From an uncultured Bacteroidota bacterium (GTDB lineage: Bacteria > Bacteroidota > Bacteroidia > B-17B0 > Aurantibacillaceae): a stretch of DNA of 64,000 bases. Numbering within the stretch: the stretch's first letter is position 1; every line of letters begins with the position of its first letter. The stretch lies in assembly GCA_903834765.1 (NCBI GenBank), contig CAILKE010000003.1, forward strand, positions 1-64,000. Direction: 5' to 3'. The position numbers and the translations under genes are program-made. Shown in pieces: positions 25,392-35,667 of this stretch. Under the pieces are notes generated by a model that did no database searches, was not told where the DNA came from, and saw only the letters and a list, made by a program, of their open reading frames with translations.

Positions 25392-26723
25392 CTATTTCAT
25401 GTATTTCTGTTTCACATCGCTGTAACTTGGGAAATTATTGTGATGCCAGTTCATAATAATGGTTCCGTCTTTAATCAAGATCAATCCCGGGTTAGAACGC
25501 ACCATTGTTTTTAATACCACGCCATCAGCATTAGCAAAGTCATATAATGCTTGGTGTTTGTGCTTGTATTCATCAATCATTTTAGCATCGTTTTGTGTCA
25601 ATGCTAATATTTTAATTTTATCAGATGATGCTAATTTGTATAAATCATTCATTTTAGCGTGCAAGGTTTCATCATCATCTGTTTGCGTTAAATCCCAACA
25701 AATTAATAGGAACATATAGTCTTTGTTATTCAACACAGAGTCTTTCAAATCATAGCCATCTAAGGAAGTAATAGAAAAATCAACGATCTTAGGAGGATTA
25801 ATCGCATCGTGAATTAATTTATTATTGGTTGCTTCCCATTTCCAAGTCAGTGTATCTTCCCATATTTTTAAGCGATTATATTCTTCATTCGAAAACTCTT
25901 TTGATTCGCCTGTTTTTAAATTTTTATAAACTAACATGGATTCATATTTCGCAGGCTCGTAACCAGCGCCTGGTTCCATATTTTTTTTAATGTTATCGCC
26001 AATTTTGTATGCTCTGAAATCGAACACAGGCAAGTTTCTGTAAGTATGGATAGGGAATAGAACCGATAATACGATGGCAATAATGGTAAAGGTGATGGTA
26101 AGTAAGGGTGAAAATAATTCATTGATACTTTCTTTTCCAGCATATAGCAAGGTAATGAGAATTAATAAGACTATGTCTTTCCAAAAACTTTCCCATGGTT
26201 TTAGTACCAAGAAATCGCCAAAACAACCGCAGGTTGTTACTTTATTGAAGCAAGCAGAGTAAAAAGTTAGGAAGGTAAAAAAAGAAATTTGTGTTAATAA
26301 TAAACCGAGTGTTAAGTTTTTTCGATACCCTACTAATAACATAAAGCCTAAGGCCATTTCGCTCACGCATAGTAAAATAGCCAATGGTAGAGCAATGTGT
26401 GCAAAGCTTTCGAAAATGCCTAAGCCACTGTCTTCTTTAAATACTTCAAAATATTCTTTTAATTTATAGCTAAAACCTAATGGATCGTTTGCTTTGATAA
26501 AGCCAGAAAAAATAAATAAGCCTCCCACTAAAAAGCGCGAAACATGAGTAATAATAGGTGCTTTAGCTAATAAAGGAGAGCTGTTTACTAAGATAACCAA
26601 TATGCCTAATACAATGGCAAGTGTGGTTTTGCTAAAGCAAGGAGGACATACATAGTATAATAAGGCTGCTAAACCTAGTGACCAGATAGCGCGGAATAGT
26701 TTGGATGATAGGAATTTTTTCAT
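25392..26723 (-). CDS. DoxX/MauE-like membrane protein with thioredoxin-like domain (BT_3928 type)
   Basis: About 220 N-terminal residues form seven or eight membrane helices. These include the GLFIFSGFIKANDPLGFSYK block of DoxX proteins and an ACFNKVTTCGCFGD segment, the MauE-type cysteine motif CGCFGD, near 155-170. A soluble domain of about 220 residues follows with a thioredoxin-like core (DYMFLLICWDLT and KIKILALTQ) ending in a parvulin/AhpC-like LILIKDGTIIMNW. The redox CxxC is missing in the soluble part. A role in membrane redox chemistry is inferred. The gene has its own strong terminator. Confidence 0.75.
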   Translation of the reverse strand: MKKFLSSKLFRAIWSLGLAALLYYVCPPCFSKTTLAIVLGILVILVNSSPLLAKAPIITHVSRFLVGGLFIFSGFIKANDPLGFSYKLKEYFEVFKEDSGLGIFESFAHIALPLAILLCVSEMALGFMLLVGYRKNLTLGLLLTQISFFTFLTFYSACFNKVTTCGCFGDFLVLKPWESFWKDIVLLILITLLYAGKESINELFSPLLTITFTIIAIVLSVLFPIHTYRNLPVFDFRAYKIGDNIKKNMEPGAGYEPAKYESMLVYKNLKTGESKEFSNEEYNRLKIWEDTLTWKWEATNNKLIHDAINPPKIVDFSITSLDGYDLKDSVLNNKDYMFLLICWDLTQTDDDETLHAKMNDLYKLASSDKIKILALTQNDAKMIDEYKHKHQALYDFANADGVVLKTMVRSNPGLILIKDGTIIMNWHHNNFPSYSDVKQKYMK

Positions 26724-26822
26724 AGTTGTGTTGGCTTGTAATTTTTTTCTAATGTATATGGTATAAAGTTACTATAAAAATGATTTAAGTTTTTTTAACG
26801 AGTTTTTATAAAGCTAACATAT

Positions 26823-29147
26823 TTATTCTGGCTCATTTTTGTGCATATTTTTTAACGTCGACATCGCAAATCTAATTTCAGAATACGTATAGTCATCTCC
26901 AAGCTCTTGTTTGATGGGGCCAAACAAGCCTTCTTCATGTTTTTTAGCAACTTCAATTACTTTTTGATATTTCTCATGTGTAATGAATTGAGTGACGGGT
27001 ATCATCCCTAACCCAACATAGTGCGCTAAATGCCCTTCAATGGTGGTAGCTGCCATGCCTCGTTCAGTAGCAATTTCCGAAAGGGTTTTACCTTCTTTAT
27101 ATAAATTAAAGGTTGTTAATTTAGTATCAGGCTTGGGCGTTTTAGGTTCTTTCTTTCCTTTCGATCCTCTTGTTTCTAATGCGTTTTTGACTTTAGTAGT
27201 TTTTTTTGTTTTACTTGTAGAATCTGCTTTTTCAACTGAAGCGATACTTTGCTTTACTAATTCTAAACGTTCCTGTTGATTTGCATTGTGTTTCAATTCT
27301 TGTTTATTGAATTCTTTGTTTAATAAGATGGTTTCTACAACGGATGTTACTCTGTCTAATTGTTGTAAATGCTTGTATACTAAGCCTTCTAGCTCTAAAA
27401 GTTCTTCTAAATATGTTTTTACTTGCTTTTCTTCACGCAAATTTTCAATGTGAATTAAAATGCGTTTGGATAAGTCTTTTAATAAAGGATAGAAATAATT
27501 TTTAGCGGCCGTATTGCGCGTATGTATTTGAGTTAAATAATCAGGTTGATTGCTGTCAAATATGGTAATAAGTTGATTGGTGAATTTAGCGGCATTTAAG
27601 TGTAAGGGCTCAAAATCCTTTAATAACGATAGACTCCAAGCATGGTGTTTTTGTTTGTTTGATTTATTTTCTTCTTTATCGTAACTATCGGTATGATTTT
27701 TAATACAAGTATACAACCAATTAAAATCGTAAGCCTTTAACACAAACTGACGTAGAAACGCACCAGTTTCTTGTTGTATCAATTGACTGATGGCTTCTGT
27801 TTTTGGCTTATTTTCAGCGTACGTCGTTAATGCTTTATCTTGAGAGATGGCATTAAAAACTATAGGAGATGTTAAAATCAAGCCGTCTAAAGATTTTAAT
27901 CGCGAAAGAGCTACATAAGCTTGTCCAGGGGCAAAAGCATGATTGATATCTAGTATTGCTTTTTCAAAGGTTAAACCTTGGCTTTTATGAACCGTGATGG
28001 CCCAAGCCAATTTAATTGGGAATTGAGTGAAGGTTCCTACTACTTTTTCTTCTATTTCGTTTGTAACTTCATTCAGTTCGTATTTAATATTTTCCCATTG
28101 ATGTGTTTCAATTTCAAAAGGTCTTGAACCATCTTTAAAATCAACCTCTATGGCGTTTTCTTTTAGGGAAGAAATATTGGCTATTTTTCCATTAAAGAAT
28201 TGCCCTTTACCAGAGGAATCATTTTTAATGAACATAATTTGTGATCCTACTTTTAATTCTAAATTGGTTTCAACAGGGTAGGCGTATTCATTAAATTCGT
28301 CTTCAATTTTGGCGCCATAATAAAATGATTTTCCTTGTAAAGCTGTTAATGCTGTTCGGTTTAAGTTGTCGGCTTTATTGTTATGTGTTGTTAAAGTTAT
28401 AGTGTTTAACGCAGCTGACGCATTAAAATTTGGTTTGTAATAGGTATTTAATAAATCAATATTAGCTTGAGTTACCTTATTATTTCGGAGGTTATTTAAT
28501 AGATCAATAAAACGGTTATCCGATTGTCGGTATATTTTATCTAGTTCTATATAAACAGGTTTTTCGTTTCTCAAACACTGCGCATCAAAAAAATAAATAG
28601 AGTTATAGTAAGCTTTTAAAATATGCCATTCTTCTTCTTTAACTACTGGCGGCAATTGCATTAAATCGCCTATAAACAGGACTTGTACACCACCAAATGG
28701 TAAATGATTTTTCCGACGAATGTGTCTCAGAACCATATCAATCACATCTAATAAATCGGCACGTAACATGCTCACTTCATCGATTATGAGTAGTTCTAAT
28801 TCTTGTAATAATTTTCTTTTTTGATCACGCATATTCAAATGCTTGATCATTGTTTTTGGTGTATTTATTTTTACTTGAAAGGTATCAACCACAAAGCTAC
28901 TATCTGGAATAAATAATCCGAATGGTAATCCAAACTGAGAGTGTATCGTTACGCCTCCGGCATTTATTGCTGCTATTCCTGTAGGCGCAACAATGATGGC
29001 ATTTTTGTGAGTCTTTGCAATAATTTGCCGTAAAAACGTTGTTTTTCCAGTACCTGCTTTTCCAGTCAAAAAAACAGGTTTGTTAGTTTGGTTAATACAT
29101 TTAGCAGCTAACTCTGCAGGACTATATTCTTCGAGTAAATGATTCAT
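26823..29147 (-). CDS. Pif1-like superfamily 1 helicase with C-terminal HTH domain
   Basis: This 774-residue DNA helicase has Walker A GKAGTGKTT at 29-37, Walker B IIDEVSMLRADL near 118, and the superfamily 1B motifs GDLMQLPPV, HKSQGLTFEKAIL and VALSRLKSLDGL. After a poorly conserved middle, the C-terminus has a helix-turn-helix (about 680-735: LYKEGKTLSEIATERGMAAT) of the HTH_40 type, often attached to helicases. It may act in replication or recombination. It is divergent from the TerB-ABC gene at 29259, and neither has a clear consensus promoter. Confidence 0.88.
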   Translation of the reverse strand: MNHLLEEYSPAELAAKCINQTNKPVFLTGKAGTGKTTFLRQIIAKTHKNAIIVAPTGIAAINAGGVTIHSQFGLPFGLFIPDSSFVVDTFQVKINTPKTMIKHLNMRDQKRKLLQELELLIIDEVSMLRADLLDVIDMVLRHIRRKNHLPFGGVQVLFIGDLMQLPPVVKEEEWHILKAYYNSIYFFDAQCLRNEKPVYIELDKIYRQSDNRFIDLLNNLRNNKVTQANIDLLNTYYKPNFNASAALNTITLTTHNNKADNLNRTALTALQGKSFYYGAKIEDEFNEYAYPVETNLELKVGSQIMFIKNDSSGKGQFFNGKIANISSLKENAIEVDFKDGSRPFEIETHQWENIKYELNEVTNEIEEKVVGTFTQFPIKLAWAITVHKSQGLTFEKAILDINHAFAPGQAYVALSRLKSLDGLILTSPIVFNAISQDKALTTYAENKPKTEAISQLIQQETGAFLRQFVLKAYDFNWLYTCIKNHTDSYDKEENKSNKQKHHAWSLSLLKDFEPLHLNAAKFTNQLITIFDSNQPDYLTQIHTRNTAAKNYFYPLLKDLSKRILIHIENLREEKQVKTYLEELLELEGLVYKHLQQLDRVTSVVETILLNKEFNKQELKHNANQQERLELVKQSIASVEKADSTSKTKKTTKVKNALETRGSKGKKEPKTPKPDTKLTTFNLYKEGKTLSEIATERGMAATTIEGHLAHYVGLGMIPVTQFITHEKYQKVIEVAKKHEEGLFGPIKQELGDDYTYSEIRFAMSTLKNMHKNEPE

Positions 29148-29258
29148 TTGCTTGAGTAAAATTAATCCTTTTATAAAATAGTTTATGATTATTTGTTAAA
29201 TGCTTAATATTTAATATCTTGCGTACTTATACAATACAATTACTTTAATTAATAAACT

Positions 29259-32200
29259 ATGAGTGAACGAATTCTAAGAGCCTTAATGCAAATGTTTGCC
29301 ATCATTGCCAAAGTTGATGGAATTAGTAATACAGGCCGATCTATTGTTGAATCTTTTTTAAAGCAACAATTAAATAAGGAACAGGTAGAAAAATACTTAC
29401 ACATTTTTGATGAATATATAGAAGCTCAACAAGCGAGTACTAAAAAGAAGGATGGAAGCGCTAAGCGTACATCGCTTAACTCAGTTAAAGTATTAAAGAT
29501 TTGTACTCAAATTAATCAAGAACTTGAGCAACCACAAAAAGTAATCGTACTAATTCGTTTATTAGAATTTATTTATTCGTCTGATGAAATTTCAGAGCAA
29601 GAGAATGAGTTTGTTGTAACGGTTGCTGACACTTTTAACATTTCAATCGACGAGTTTAATCAGTTAAGAGCCTTTGTTGAGGATACAGCTGAAAAGATTC
29701 CGAATACCGCGCATATACTTGTTATTAATAATAAAGAAAACGGTTATAATAATAACTGTAAACACATTTATTGTGATACGTTAACATCTGACATTCGTGT
29801 TATTCAAATTGGTAGCGTGGGAATGTATGCATTACGTATTTATGGTAATGTTGAATTACAGCTAAATGGACAGGGTATTTCTAAAGGTAGAGTTCATATT
29901 TTAACGCCGGGCTCATCTTTAAGAAGTAGTAAATTGAAACCAATTTATTATAGTGATATAATTGGTAGATTTTTAGAAGATAGCTCTAAAGCGCGTATTT
30001 CGTTTGAAGCAAAGAACATTGATTACAAATTTAAAGGCGGTAAATTAGGATTAAGAAATATTAATATTCGTGAAGAAAGTGGTAAATTAATAGGTATCAT
30101 GGGCGGTTCTGGGGCTGGTAAATCAACCCTTCTTAATGTTTTGAATGGAATAGAAGTTCCTTGTGGCGGTCAAGTTTTAATAAACGGCAAAGATATTCAT
30201 AAAGATTCTAAAGCAGTTGCTGGGGTTATTGGACACGTTACTCAAGATGATTTATTGATTGAAGAATTAACGGTTTACCAAAATTTATTTTATAATGCCA
30301 AACTTTGTTTTGGTAATTTGAATGATGAAGATATCGCTAAAAAGTGCCATTCCTTATTAGCTGATTTAGGATTAACAGAAACCAAAGATTTAAAAGTAGG
30401 TTCTCCATTAGAAAAAACAATTTCCGGCGGACAGCGTAAGCGTTTAAATATAGGATTAGAGCTTATTCGCGAGCCTTCTGTTTTATACGTAGACGAACCT
30501 ACGTCTGGTTTGTCATCAAGAGATTCAGAGAACATTATGGACCTTTTAAAGGAATTATCTTTAAAAGGTAAATTAATTTTTGTGGTTATTCATCAACCAT
30601 CTTCCGACATTTTCAAAATGTTTGATAAGTTGCAAATCCTTGATGTAGGAGGTTATCCAATTTATTATGGTAATCCAATTGATGCTGTTTCATATTTCAA
30701 AAAATTAGTTGAACATGTTAATTCAGAAGAAAGTGAATGTTGGAATTGTGGTAATGTAAATCCCGAACTTATTTTTAATATTATTGAAAGTAAAGTATTG
30801 GACGAATACGGTAACTTGACGCATATTCGTAAAAATAGTCCAGCAGAGTGGAATAAAAGCTACATTGAAAAAATTGAATCTACTATTGGTGAGATTAAAC
30901 ATCACGATAAAATACCAGAAGCAATATTTAAAATACCAAATGCATTTAAACAATTCAAAGTATTTATTATTCGTGATATATTAAGTAAATTAACAAATAC
31001 GCAATATTTATTAATTAACTTTTTGGAAGCACCAGCTTTAGCTTTAGTATTGGCTTTTTTAATTCGTTTTTTCAATACCGATGCCGATAATAAAAAGGGA
31101 TATATCTTCAGAGAAAATGAAAATTTACCAGCTTATTTATTCATGTCTGTTGTGGTTGCTTTATTTATTGGGCTTACGGTGAGTGCTGAAGAAATAATTA
31201 GAGATCGTAAAATTCGTAAACGCGAATCATTTTTAAATTTAAGTAAGGCAAGTTATTTGTGGAGCAAAATTACCATCATGTTTGCATTATCAGCTATACA
31301 AACATTTTGTTTTGTAATTGTTGGTAATTCTGTATTAGGAGTGCACGGTATGCTTACCGATTATTGGATGGTACTATTTACAACGTCTTGTTTTGCAAAT
31401 ATGTTAGGACTGAATATTTCAAGTGCTTTTAATAGTGCGGTTACTATTTACATTTTAATTCCATTTATAATTATTCCTCAATTATTATTAGCTGGTGTAG
31501 TTGTAAAATTTGATAAGTTAAATCCAGTAATGGCTGAGCAAGGTGGTGTTCCTTTGGTTGGTGAAGCAATGGCAAGTCGTTGGGCATACGAAGCTTTAGC
31601 AGTAAATCAGTTCAAAGCAAATAAATTCGAAAAAAACTTTTATAAGTTTGACAAAGTAATTAGTATTGCTGGCTATAAAAAGGTGTATTGGATTCCCAAA
31701 ATCGAAAAAGTAATTACGAAAATAAGTTCTGATATAAAAGATGTATCTAAAAAAAGTGAAATAGAAACGGAATTTACACTTATCAAAAATGAGCTTTTAA
31801 AAGAACAAGCTGTTTTGCATGATAAGTACAAGTTTGAAAATATAGCTAAATTAAACACAAAAGATTTCACACCTGAAATAGCCAAATCGCTTAAAGATTT
31901 CTTGGCTAGAATAAATGAACATTATATAAATAGAGAAAATAAATACAGAAAAGAGAGAGACCAACTCGTTCAAAGTATGACAAAAGACTCTATTTCTAAG
32001 GCTAATTATATTTTATTGGAAGATGATTATACTAATGATATTCTTAAACAAACCATGCTTAATAGTAACGACTTAGGCGAAAGATGTTTAGAAAAAGATG
32101 GTAAATTAATTCAGCGTATTGATCCAATTTACTTAGATCCAACTGAATCAAATTTTGGTAGAGCTCATTTTTTAGCTCCTAATAAAAAATTTATGGGGCA

Positions 32201-32336
32201 CATGTATTCAACTTTTTGGTTCAACCTTTCTGTCATTTGGTTGATGAGTATTAGTTTAATTATAATGTTATACTTTGATGTATTTATGCGAGTATTGAAC
32301 TTGTTTGGTAAAATAAGTTTCAAAAAGAGAGCTTAG
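29259..32336 (+). CDS. ABC-2 type half-transporter with TerB-like N-terminal domain
   Basis: This 1025-residue fusion begins with a TerB-like helical domain (about 1-150, MFAIIAKVDGISN and later SDEISEQENEFVV). A small beta-rich linker domain follows (150-250). The ABC ATPase has Walker A GGSGAGKST near 283, signature ISGGQRKRL near 387, and Walker B VLYVDEPTSGL near 408. Five membrane helices occupy about 580-770, then a soluble region with a coiled-coil character (about 810-960), and a last helix near 990. The layout is that of a PDR/ABCG-like half-transporter that would dimerise. The transported substrate is unknown. TerB fusion suggests metal or envelope-stress sensing. Confidence 0.8.
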   Translation: MSERILRALMQMFAIIAKVDGISNTGRSIVESFLKQQLNKEQVEKYLHIFDEYIEAQQASTKKKDGSAKRTSLNSVKVLKICTQINQELEQPQKVIVLIRLLEFIYSSDEISEQENEFVVTVADTFNISIDEFNQLRAFVEDTAEKIPNTAHILVINNKENGYNNNCKHIYCDTLTSDIRVIQIGSVGMYALRIYGNVELQLNGQGISKGRVHILTPGSSLRSSKLKPIYYSDIIGRFLEDSSKARISFEAKNIDYKFKGGKLGLRNINIREESGKLIGIMGGSGAGKSTLLNVLNGIEVPCGGQVLINGKDIHKDSKAVAGVIGHVTQDDLLIEELTVYQNLFYNAKLCFGNLNDEDIAKKCHSLLADLGLTETKDLKVGSPLEKTISGGQRKRLNIGLELIREPSVLYVDEPTSGLSSRDSENIMDLLKELSLKGKLIFVVIHQPSSDIFKMFDKLQILDVGGYPIYYGNPIDAVSYFKKLVEHVNSEESECWNCGNVNPELIFNIIESKVLDEYGNLTHIRKNSPAEWNKSYIEKIESTIGEIKHHDKIPEAIFKIPNAFKQFKVFIIRDILSKLTNTQYLLINFLEAPALALVLAFLIRFFNTDADNKKGYIFRENENLPAYLFMSVVVALFIGLTVSAEEIIRDRKIRKRESFLNLSKASYLWSKITIMFALSAIQTFCFVIVGNSVLGVHGMLTDYWMVLFTTSCFANMLGLNISSAFNSAVTIYILIPFIIIPQLLLAGVVVKFDKLNPVMAEQGGVPLVGEAMASRWAYEALAVNQFKANKFEKNFYKFDKVISIAGYKKVYWIPKIEKVITKISSDIKDVSKKSEIETEFTLIKNELLKEQAVLHDKYKFENIAKLNTKDFTPEIAKSLKDFLARINEHYINRENKYRKERDQLVQSMTKDSISKANYILLEDDYTNDILKQTMLNSNDLGERCLEKDGKLIQRIDPIYLDPTESNFGRAHFLAPNKKFMGHMYSTFWFNLSVIWLMSISLIIMLYFDVFMRVLNLFGKISFKKRA

Positions 32337-32350
32337 TTTTTTTCGATCTA

Positions 32351-32429
32351 GTCATTCTGAACTTGTTTCAGAATCTCATTAATAGAAAAATCAACCAACT
32401 TAGTGATGCCGAATCAAGTTCGGCATGAC
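32351..32429. repeat. REPIN-like inverted doublet
   Basis: Two REP-like units of 27 bases face each other: GTCATTCTGAACTTG... at 32351-32377 and, on the opposite strand, GTCATGCCGAACTTG... at 32429-32403. Each forms its own hairpin (arms ATTCTGAA/TTCAGAAT and ATGCCGAA/TTCGGCAT), and the compensating changes keep the stems paired. This is the typical layout of a REP doublet. It also follows the ABC gene and may help end its transcript. Confidence 0.7.
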
Positions 32430-32456
32430 AATTATTGGATTTTTGAACAGAATTTT

Positions 32457-32912
32457 TTATTTAAATAATTCAACTTTATCAGTATAATTGACGTTGAACT
32501 TCTTTTTAAAAAAGAATTTACCAGCTTTCAGATCGCCTTTGATTTCTATTTTACCAATATTGCCAGTATTTAGAAGTCGCATGACATCAAATATATTCAA
32601 ATCACCTAAATTCGATTTTAAATTAAATGAATAAATACGTTCGGTATTCCCATCTATATGAACTCGCTTATCTAATTTAGCTTTGCCTAATCGTATTCCG
32701 CTGAATATAATATCAAATTCAGATGGATAAATTGAGAACCCAAAATTATTAGTGTTTTTAATTTTTAAGTTTAAATCTGCGTCAATGCCTTCTCCGTTTA
32801 TGTTTTTTATATAAAAATGGTCGACACCTGTCACGGAAGCTTCTTTCAAATCTTTGCATGAAAATATTAGAAAGCTTAAAAGAACTAATAAAATGATTGA
32901 TCTGAATTTCAT
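32457..32912 (-). CDS. LEA14-like lipoprotein
   Basis: This 151-residue protein has a lipoprotein signal with lipobox LIFSC (C19). It is followed by a beta-sandwich pattern typical of LEA type 2/WHy domains: DLNLKIKNTNNFGFSIYPSE, FNLKSNLGDLNIFDV, and an end rich in K and F. Such proteins are found as small envelope lipoproteins in Bacteroidota, with no fixed function. The gene is transcribed toward the REP doublet and stands alone. Confidence 0.75.
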   Translation of the reverse strand: MKFRSIILLVLLSFLIFSCKDLKEASVTGVDHFYIKNINGEGIDADLNLKIKNTNNFGFSIYPSEFDIIFSGIRLGKAKLDKRVHIDGNTERIYSFNLKSNLGDLNIFDVMRLLNTGNIGKIEIKGDLKAGKFFFKKKFNVNYTDKVELFK

Positions 32913-33128
32913 AACGGTAATTGGAATATTATTTATAAATTTTGAATAAGTTTTTATATGCGCACAAATTAGTTACAACAACTATGCAGAAAATATATTT
33001 TAACAATATGCGGCTTAATAATTGACGTTAAATTTATATAAAAGTAAGGTTTGTGTAAGATATTTTGTTAAAATGGTTTTTTTTACACAGTTTATTATTT
33101 TATATTTACAATAACTAAAAAAAAGATT

Positions 33129-35600
33129 ATGAAAAAACTACTATTATCAATTATTTGTATAATTGTTTTGTCTGTATTTAAGATGAATGCAACGACCTAC
33201 TATTTAAGAACTACCGCAACATCCTGCACTGTTTTAGCTTCTTGGACAACAGATCCAACTGGCCTTACCGCAGCTGGAACTCCAACAATATTTACAGGTG
33301 CTCATGATTGGAATATTCAAAACGTAACCTCTATATCATTAATTAATCAATGGGGTATTTCGAATACTTCTACGGTAAATATAGGTAATGGAAGTACAGC
33401 GATAACATTCTCATTAACAGGAAGTGGTAAAATAGGATCTGCAGCAGCAGCCCCTTCAATTAATATTCTTAATAATTCAACTTTTGTTATGAATAAAAAT
33501 ACTAATATTTCTGACGCTCAAACCAACTTTATGACTGGCAGTACAATGGTTTACACTTCGCTGTCAACTTCCACTGGAATTATAACCGACACATATTATA
33601 ATTTGAATATAATTGCATCTAATAGCTTAAGAGGCAATGTTAATGTAAACGGAGCGTTAACAATATCAGCAGGTCAAACATTTAATATAGACACATCTCC
33701 TTTTATTTTAACGTTGAATGGATCCATAGCTAATTCAGGATCTTTATCAGGAGGGGCAAGTAGTCTTTTGGTTTTACAAGGTACTGGAAATATGGGAACA
33801 TTAAATTTCACTCCTGGCTTCGAATCTTTAGGGGCTTTAGATGTAAATTTAGCTAATTCGGCAAGTTCAATTACGTTAGGTACAAATTTAACTATAGATG
33901 GTGCTTTTGATTTAACACAAGGCTTGTTAAACATAAATGCAAAAACTTTTACAACTACAACTGCTACCGCACTTAATTTTGTTGCTGGTATGTTTGTTGG
34001 CTCACCAAGCACATCATTGTTTTTAGGAACTAATGCAGTAACTGGCTCGTTATTAATGGACCCCGCCAACAAAAGATTATTAACCCTTGTTTATGATGAT
34101 GGAGGAGCAGGCGCAACGTTAACTTTAGGGAATGCTTTAGATATTTTAGATTCGGTAAAGGTTTATGCAGGGACTTTAGATTGTGCTGGTTTTTTAAAGT
34201 TAAAATCAACTGCAGCTTTAAAGGCTCGTATTGCGGAAATAGGTGGAACGGTTACTGGTAATATTACTGTTGAAACATTCATACCAGGTACAACAGCCGG
34301 ATGGAGAAATTTAGGACCATCTGGTGTAAGTGGATTAACAGTTTCTAACTGGGATGGCGGTAGCGGAAGTGCTACAGGTTTTGCAATGACATGTTCTGGT
34401 TGTATTAACGATGCTATATCAGCTGGTGGATATTTTGTATCTATACAAAGTGATCCGGCAGGAAACGGTACCTATACCGAGTTAATAAGTACGGATGCAT
34501 TAACTCCCGGCACTGGATATTGGGTATATGATGGTAGTAGTCCTACTGCAGCTATCAATATAACTCAAACAACGTCAGGACCTGTTGTAACGGGCTCAAT
34601 TCCCTCAGGTACTGGTTTTATGTCAAATCCATATCCTTCACCAATTTCTGTTGATCGTTTAAAAACTCATACAAGTATTACTCAAGTAGATTTATATAAC
34701 GAAAATACAGGAACATATACTTCATACAATGGAGGTATTCCCTCAAATGCTGTAATTCCTATGGGACAAGGATTTTATGCTTCAGGTGCCACTAATATTA
34801 CATTTCAAGAGTCTGATAAAGTATCCTATAATACTGCATCATTTAGTATTTTAAAAACAGCTACTTCATCTTCAATTGGAACTGTATTTCAATTAAATGT
34901 TGCTGGTGCAAGTAGTGGTGATTTTGATCAAACTTATATTCGTTTTCACGGTAACGCAACTCCTTCTTTCGATAATGATTTAGATGCTTATAAGCGTTTT
35001 GCAACACCAGGCTATTTAGGCTATCCTGGAGCTTATTCTCAATACACAACTATTAATACGTTAGCTTCAAATATGGATTATGCAATCAATAGTTTGCCAT
35101 ATGCAACTACTTCAAATGTTGTAATCCCTGTCCGAGTAAAGGTATCAATAACTGGGACATATAGTATTATGCCAATTGGCGTTGCTAATTTTCCAGCAAC
35201 TGCTTGTATTACATTAAAAGATAAATTATTAAATATTACGCATGATTTAATAACTGGTAATTATGTGTGTTCAATTAATGACACAACATCAGCTGCTCGT
35301 TTTGAATTAACTATTTGTGCTGATATTACAACTGGTATTAATAACGCAATTGTTAATATTGATAATACTATAATAAATCAAGATTTAAATGGTGCTTATG
35401 TAAAAACAAGTTTTGAAACTAATACCAAAGCTACTATTAGCGCATACAATGTAATGGGTCAGAAATTAATGGCTGATAAAGAAATAGAAGGTAAGGACTT
35501 AACTACATATTTAGATTTAGGTGATGTTCACAGCCAAGTAGTTATTATTAGAGTTACGACTTCTAAAACGAATACAACTAAAAAAATATTTATCAATTAA
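33129..35600 (+). CDS. Large secreted T9SS cargo protein
   Basis: This 823-residue exported protein has a signal peptide (LLLSIICIIVLSVFKMNA) and a long body rich in T, S, G and N with beta-helix-like repeats (about 70-420, e.g. NSGSLSGGASSLLVLQGTG). A second region contains SGTGFMSNPYPSPISVDRL, typical of Bacteroidota surface proteins. It ends with a type A sorting domain: YNVMGQKLM, DLTTYLDLG, and TTKKIFIN at the very end. It probably leaves the cell through the T9SS and remains attached or is released. The function is unknown, and adhesion or matrix formation is plausible. Confidence 0.8.
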   Translation: MKKLLLSIICIIVLSVFKMNATTYYLRTTATSCTVLASWTTDPTGLTAAGTPTIFTGAHDWNIQNVTSISLINQWGISNTSTVNIGNGSTAITFSLTGSGKIGSAAAAPSINILNNSTFVMNKNTNISDAQTNFMTGSTMVYTSLSTSTGIITDTYYNLNIIASNSLRGNVNVNGALTISAGQTFNIDTSPFILTLNGSIANSGSLSGGASSLLVLQGTGNMGTLNFTPGFESLGALDVNLANSASSITLGTNLTIDGAFDLTQGLLNINAKTFTTTTATALNFVAGMFVGSPSTSLFLGTNAVTGSLLMDPANKRLLTLVYDDGGAGATLTLGNALDILDSVKVYAGTLDCAGFLKLKSTAALKARIAEIGGTVTGNITVETFIPGTTAGWRNLGPSGVSGLTVSNWDGGSGSATGFAMTCSGCINDAISAGGYFVSIQSDPAGNGTYTELISTDALTPGTGYWVYDGSSPTAAINITQTTSGPVVTGSIPSGTGFMSNPYPSPISVDRLKTHTSITQVDLYNENTGTYTSYNGGIPSNAVIPMGQGFYASGATNITFQESDKVSYNTASFSILKTATSSSIGTVFQLNVAGASSGDFDQTYIRFHGNATPSFDNDLDAYKRFATPGYLGYPGAYSQYTTINTLASNMDYAINSLPYATTSNVVIPVRVKVSITGTYSIMPIGVANFPATACITLKDKLLNITHDLITGNYVCSINDTTSAARFELTICADITTGINNAIVNIDNTIINQDLNGAYVKTSFETNTKATISAYNVMGQKLMADKEIEGKDLTTYLDLGDVHSQVVIIRVTTSKTNTTKKIFIN

Positions 35601-35620
35601 ACTTTTGTTATTTAAATTTT

Positions 35621-35653
35621 AAAAGCGCGTTCATTTAGAAGGCGCTTTTTTTG
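35621..35653 (+). terminator. Terminator after the T9SS cargo gene
   Basis: AAAAGCGC (35621-35628) pairs with GCGCTTTT (35642-35649), with the T-run to 35652. Confidence 0.8.
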
Positions 35654-35661
35654 TACCTTTA
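35654..35661 (+). promoter_or_regulatory. -7 like element TACCTTTA six bases before an ATG
   Basis: TACCTTTA differs from TAnnTTTG only at its last base and ends six bases before the ATG at 35668. If used, the mRNA would start at or very near the start codon. The element directly abuts the terminator of the previous gene. Confidence 0.5.
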
Positions 35662-35667
35662 GTTTTT

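Noticed and set aside
33674-34072. A 132-residue minus-strand ORF inside the T9SS cargo gene
   Set aside because: Its composition mirrors the threonine/serine-rich repeats on the other strand, and no start signal is present.
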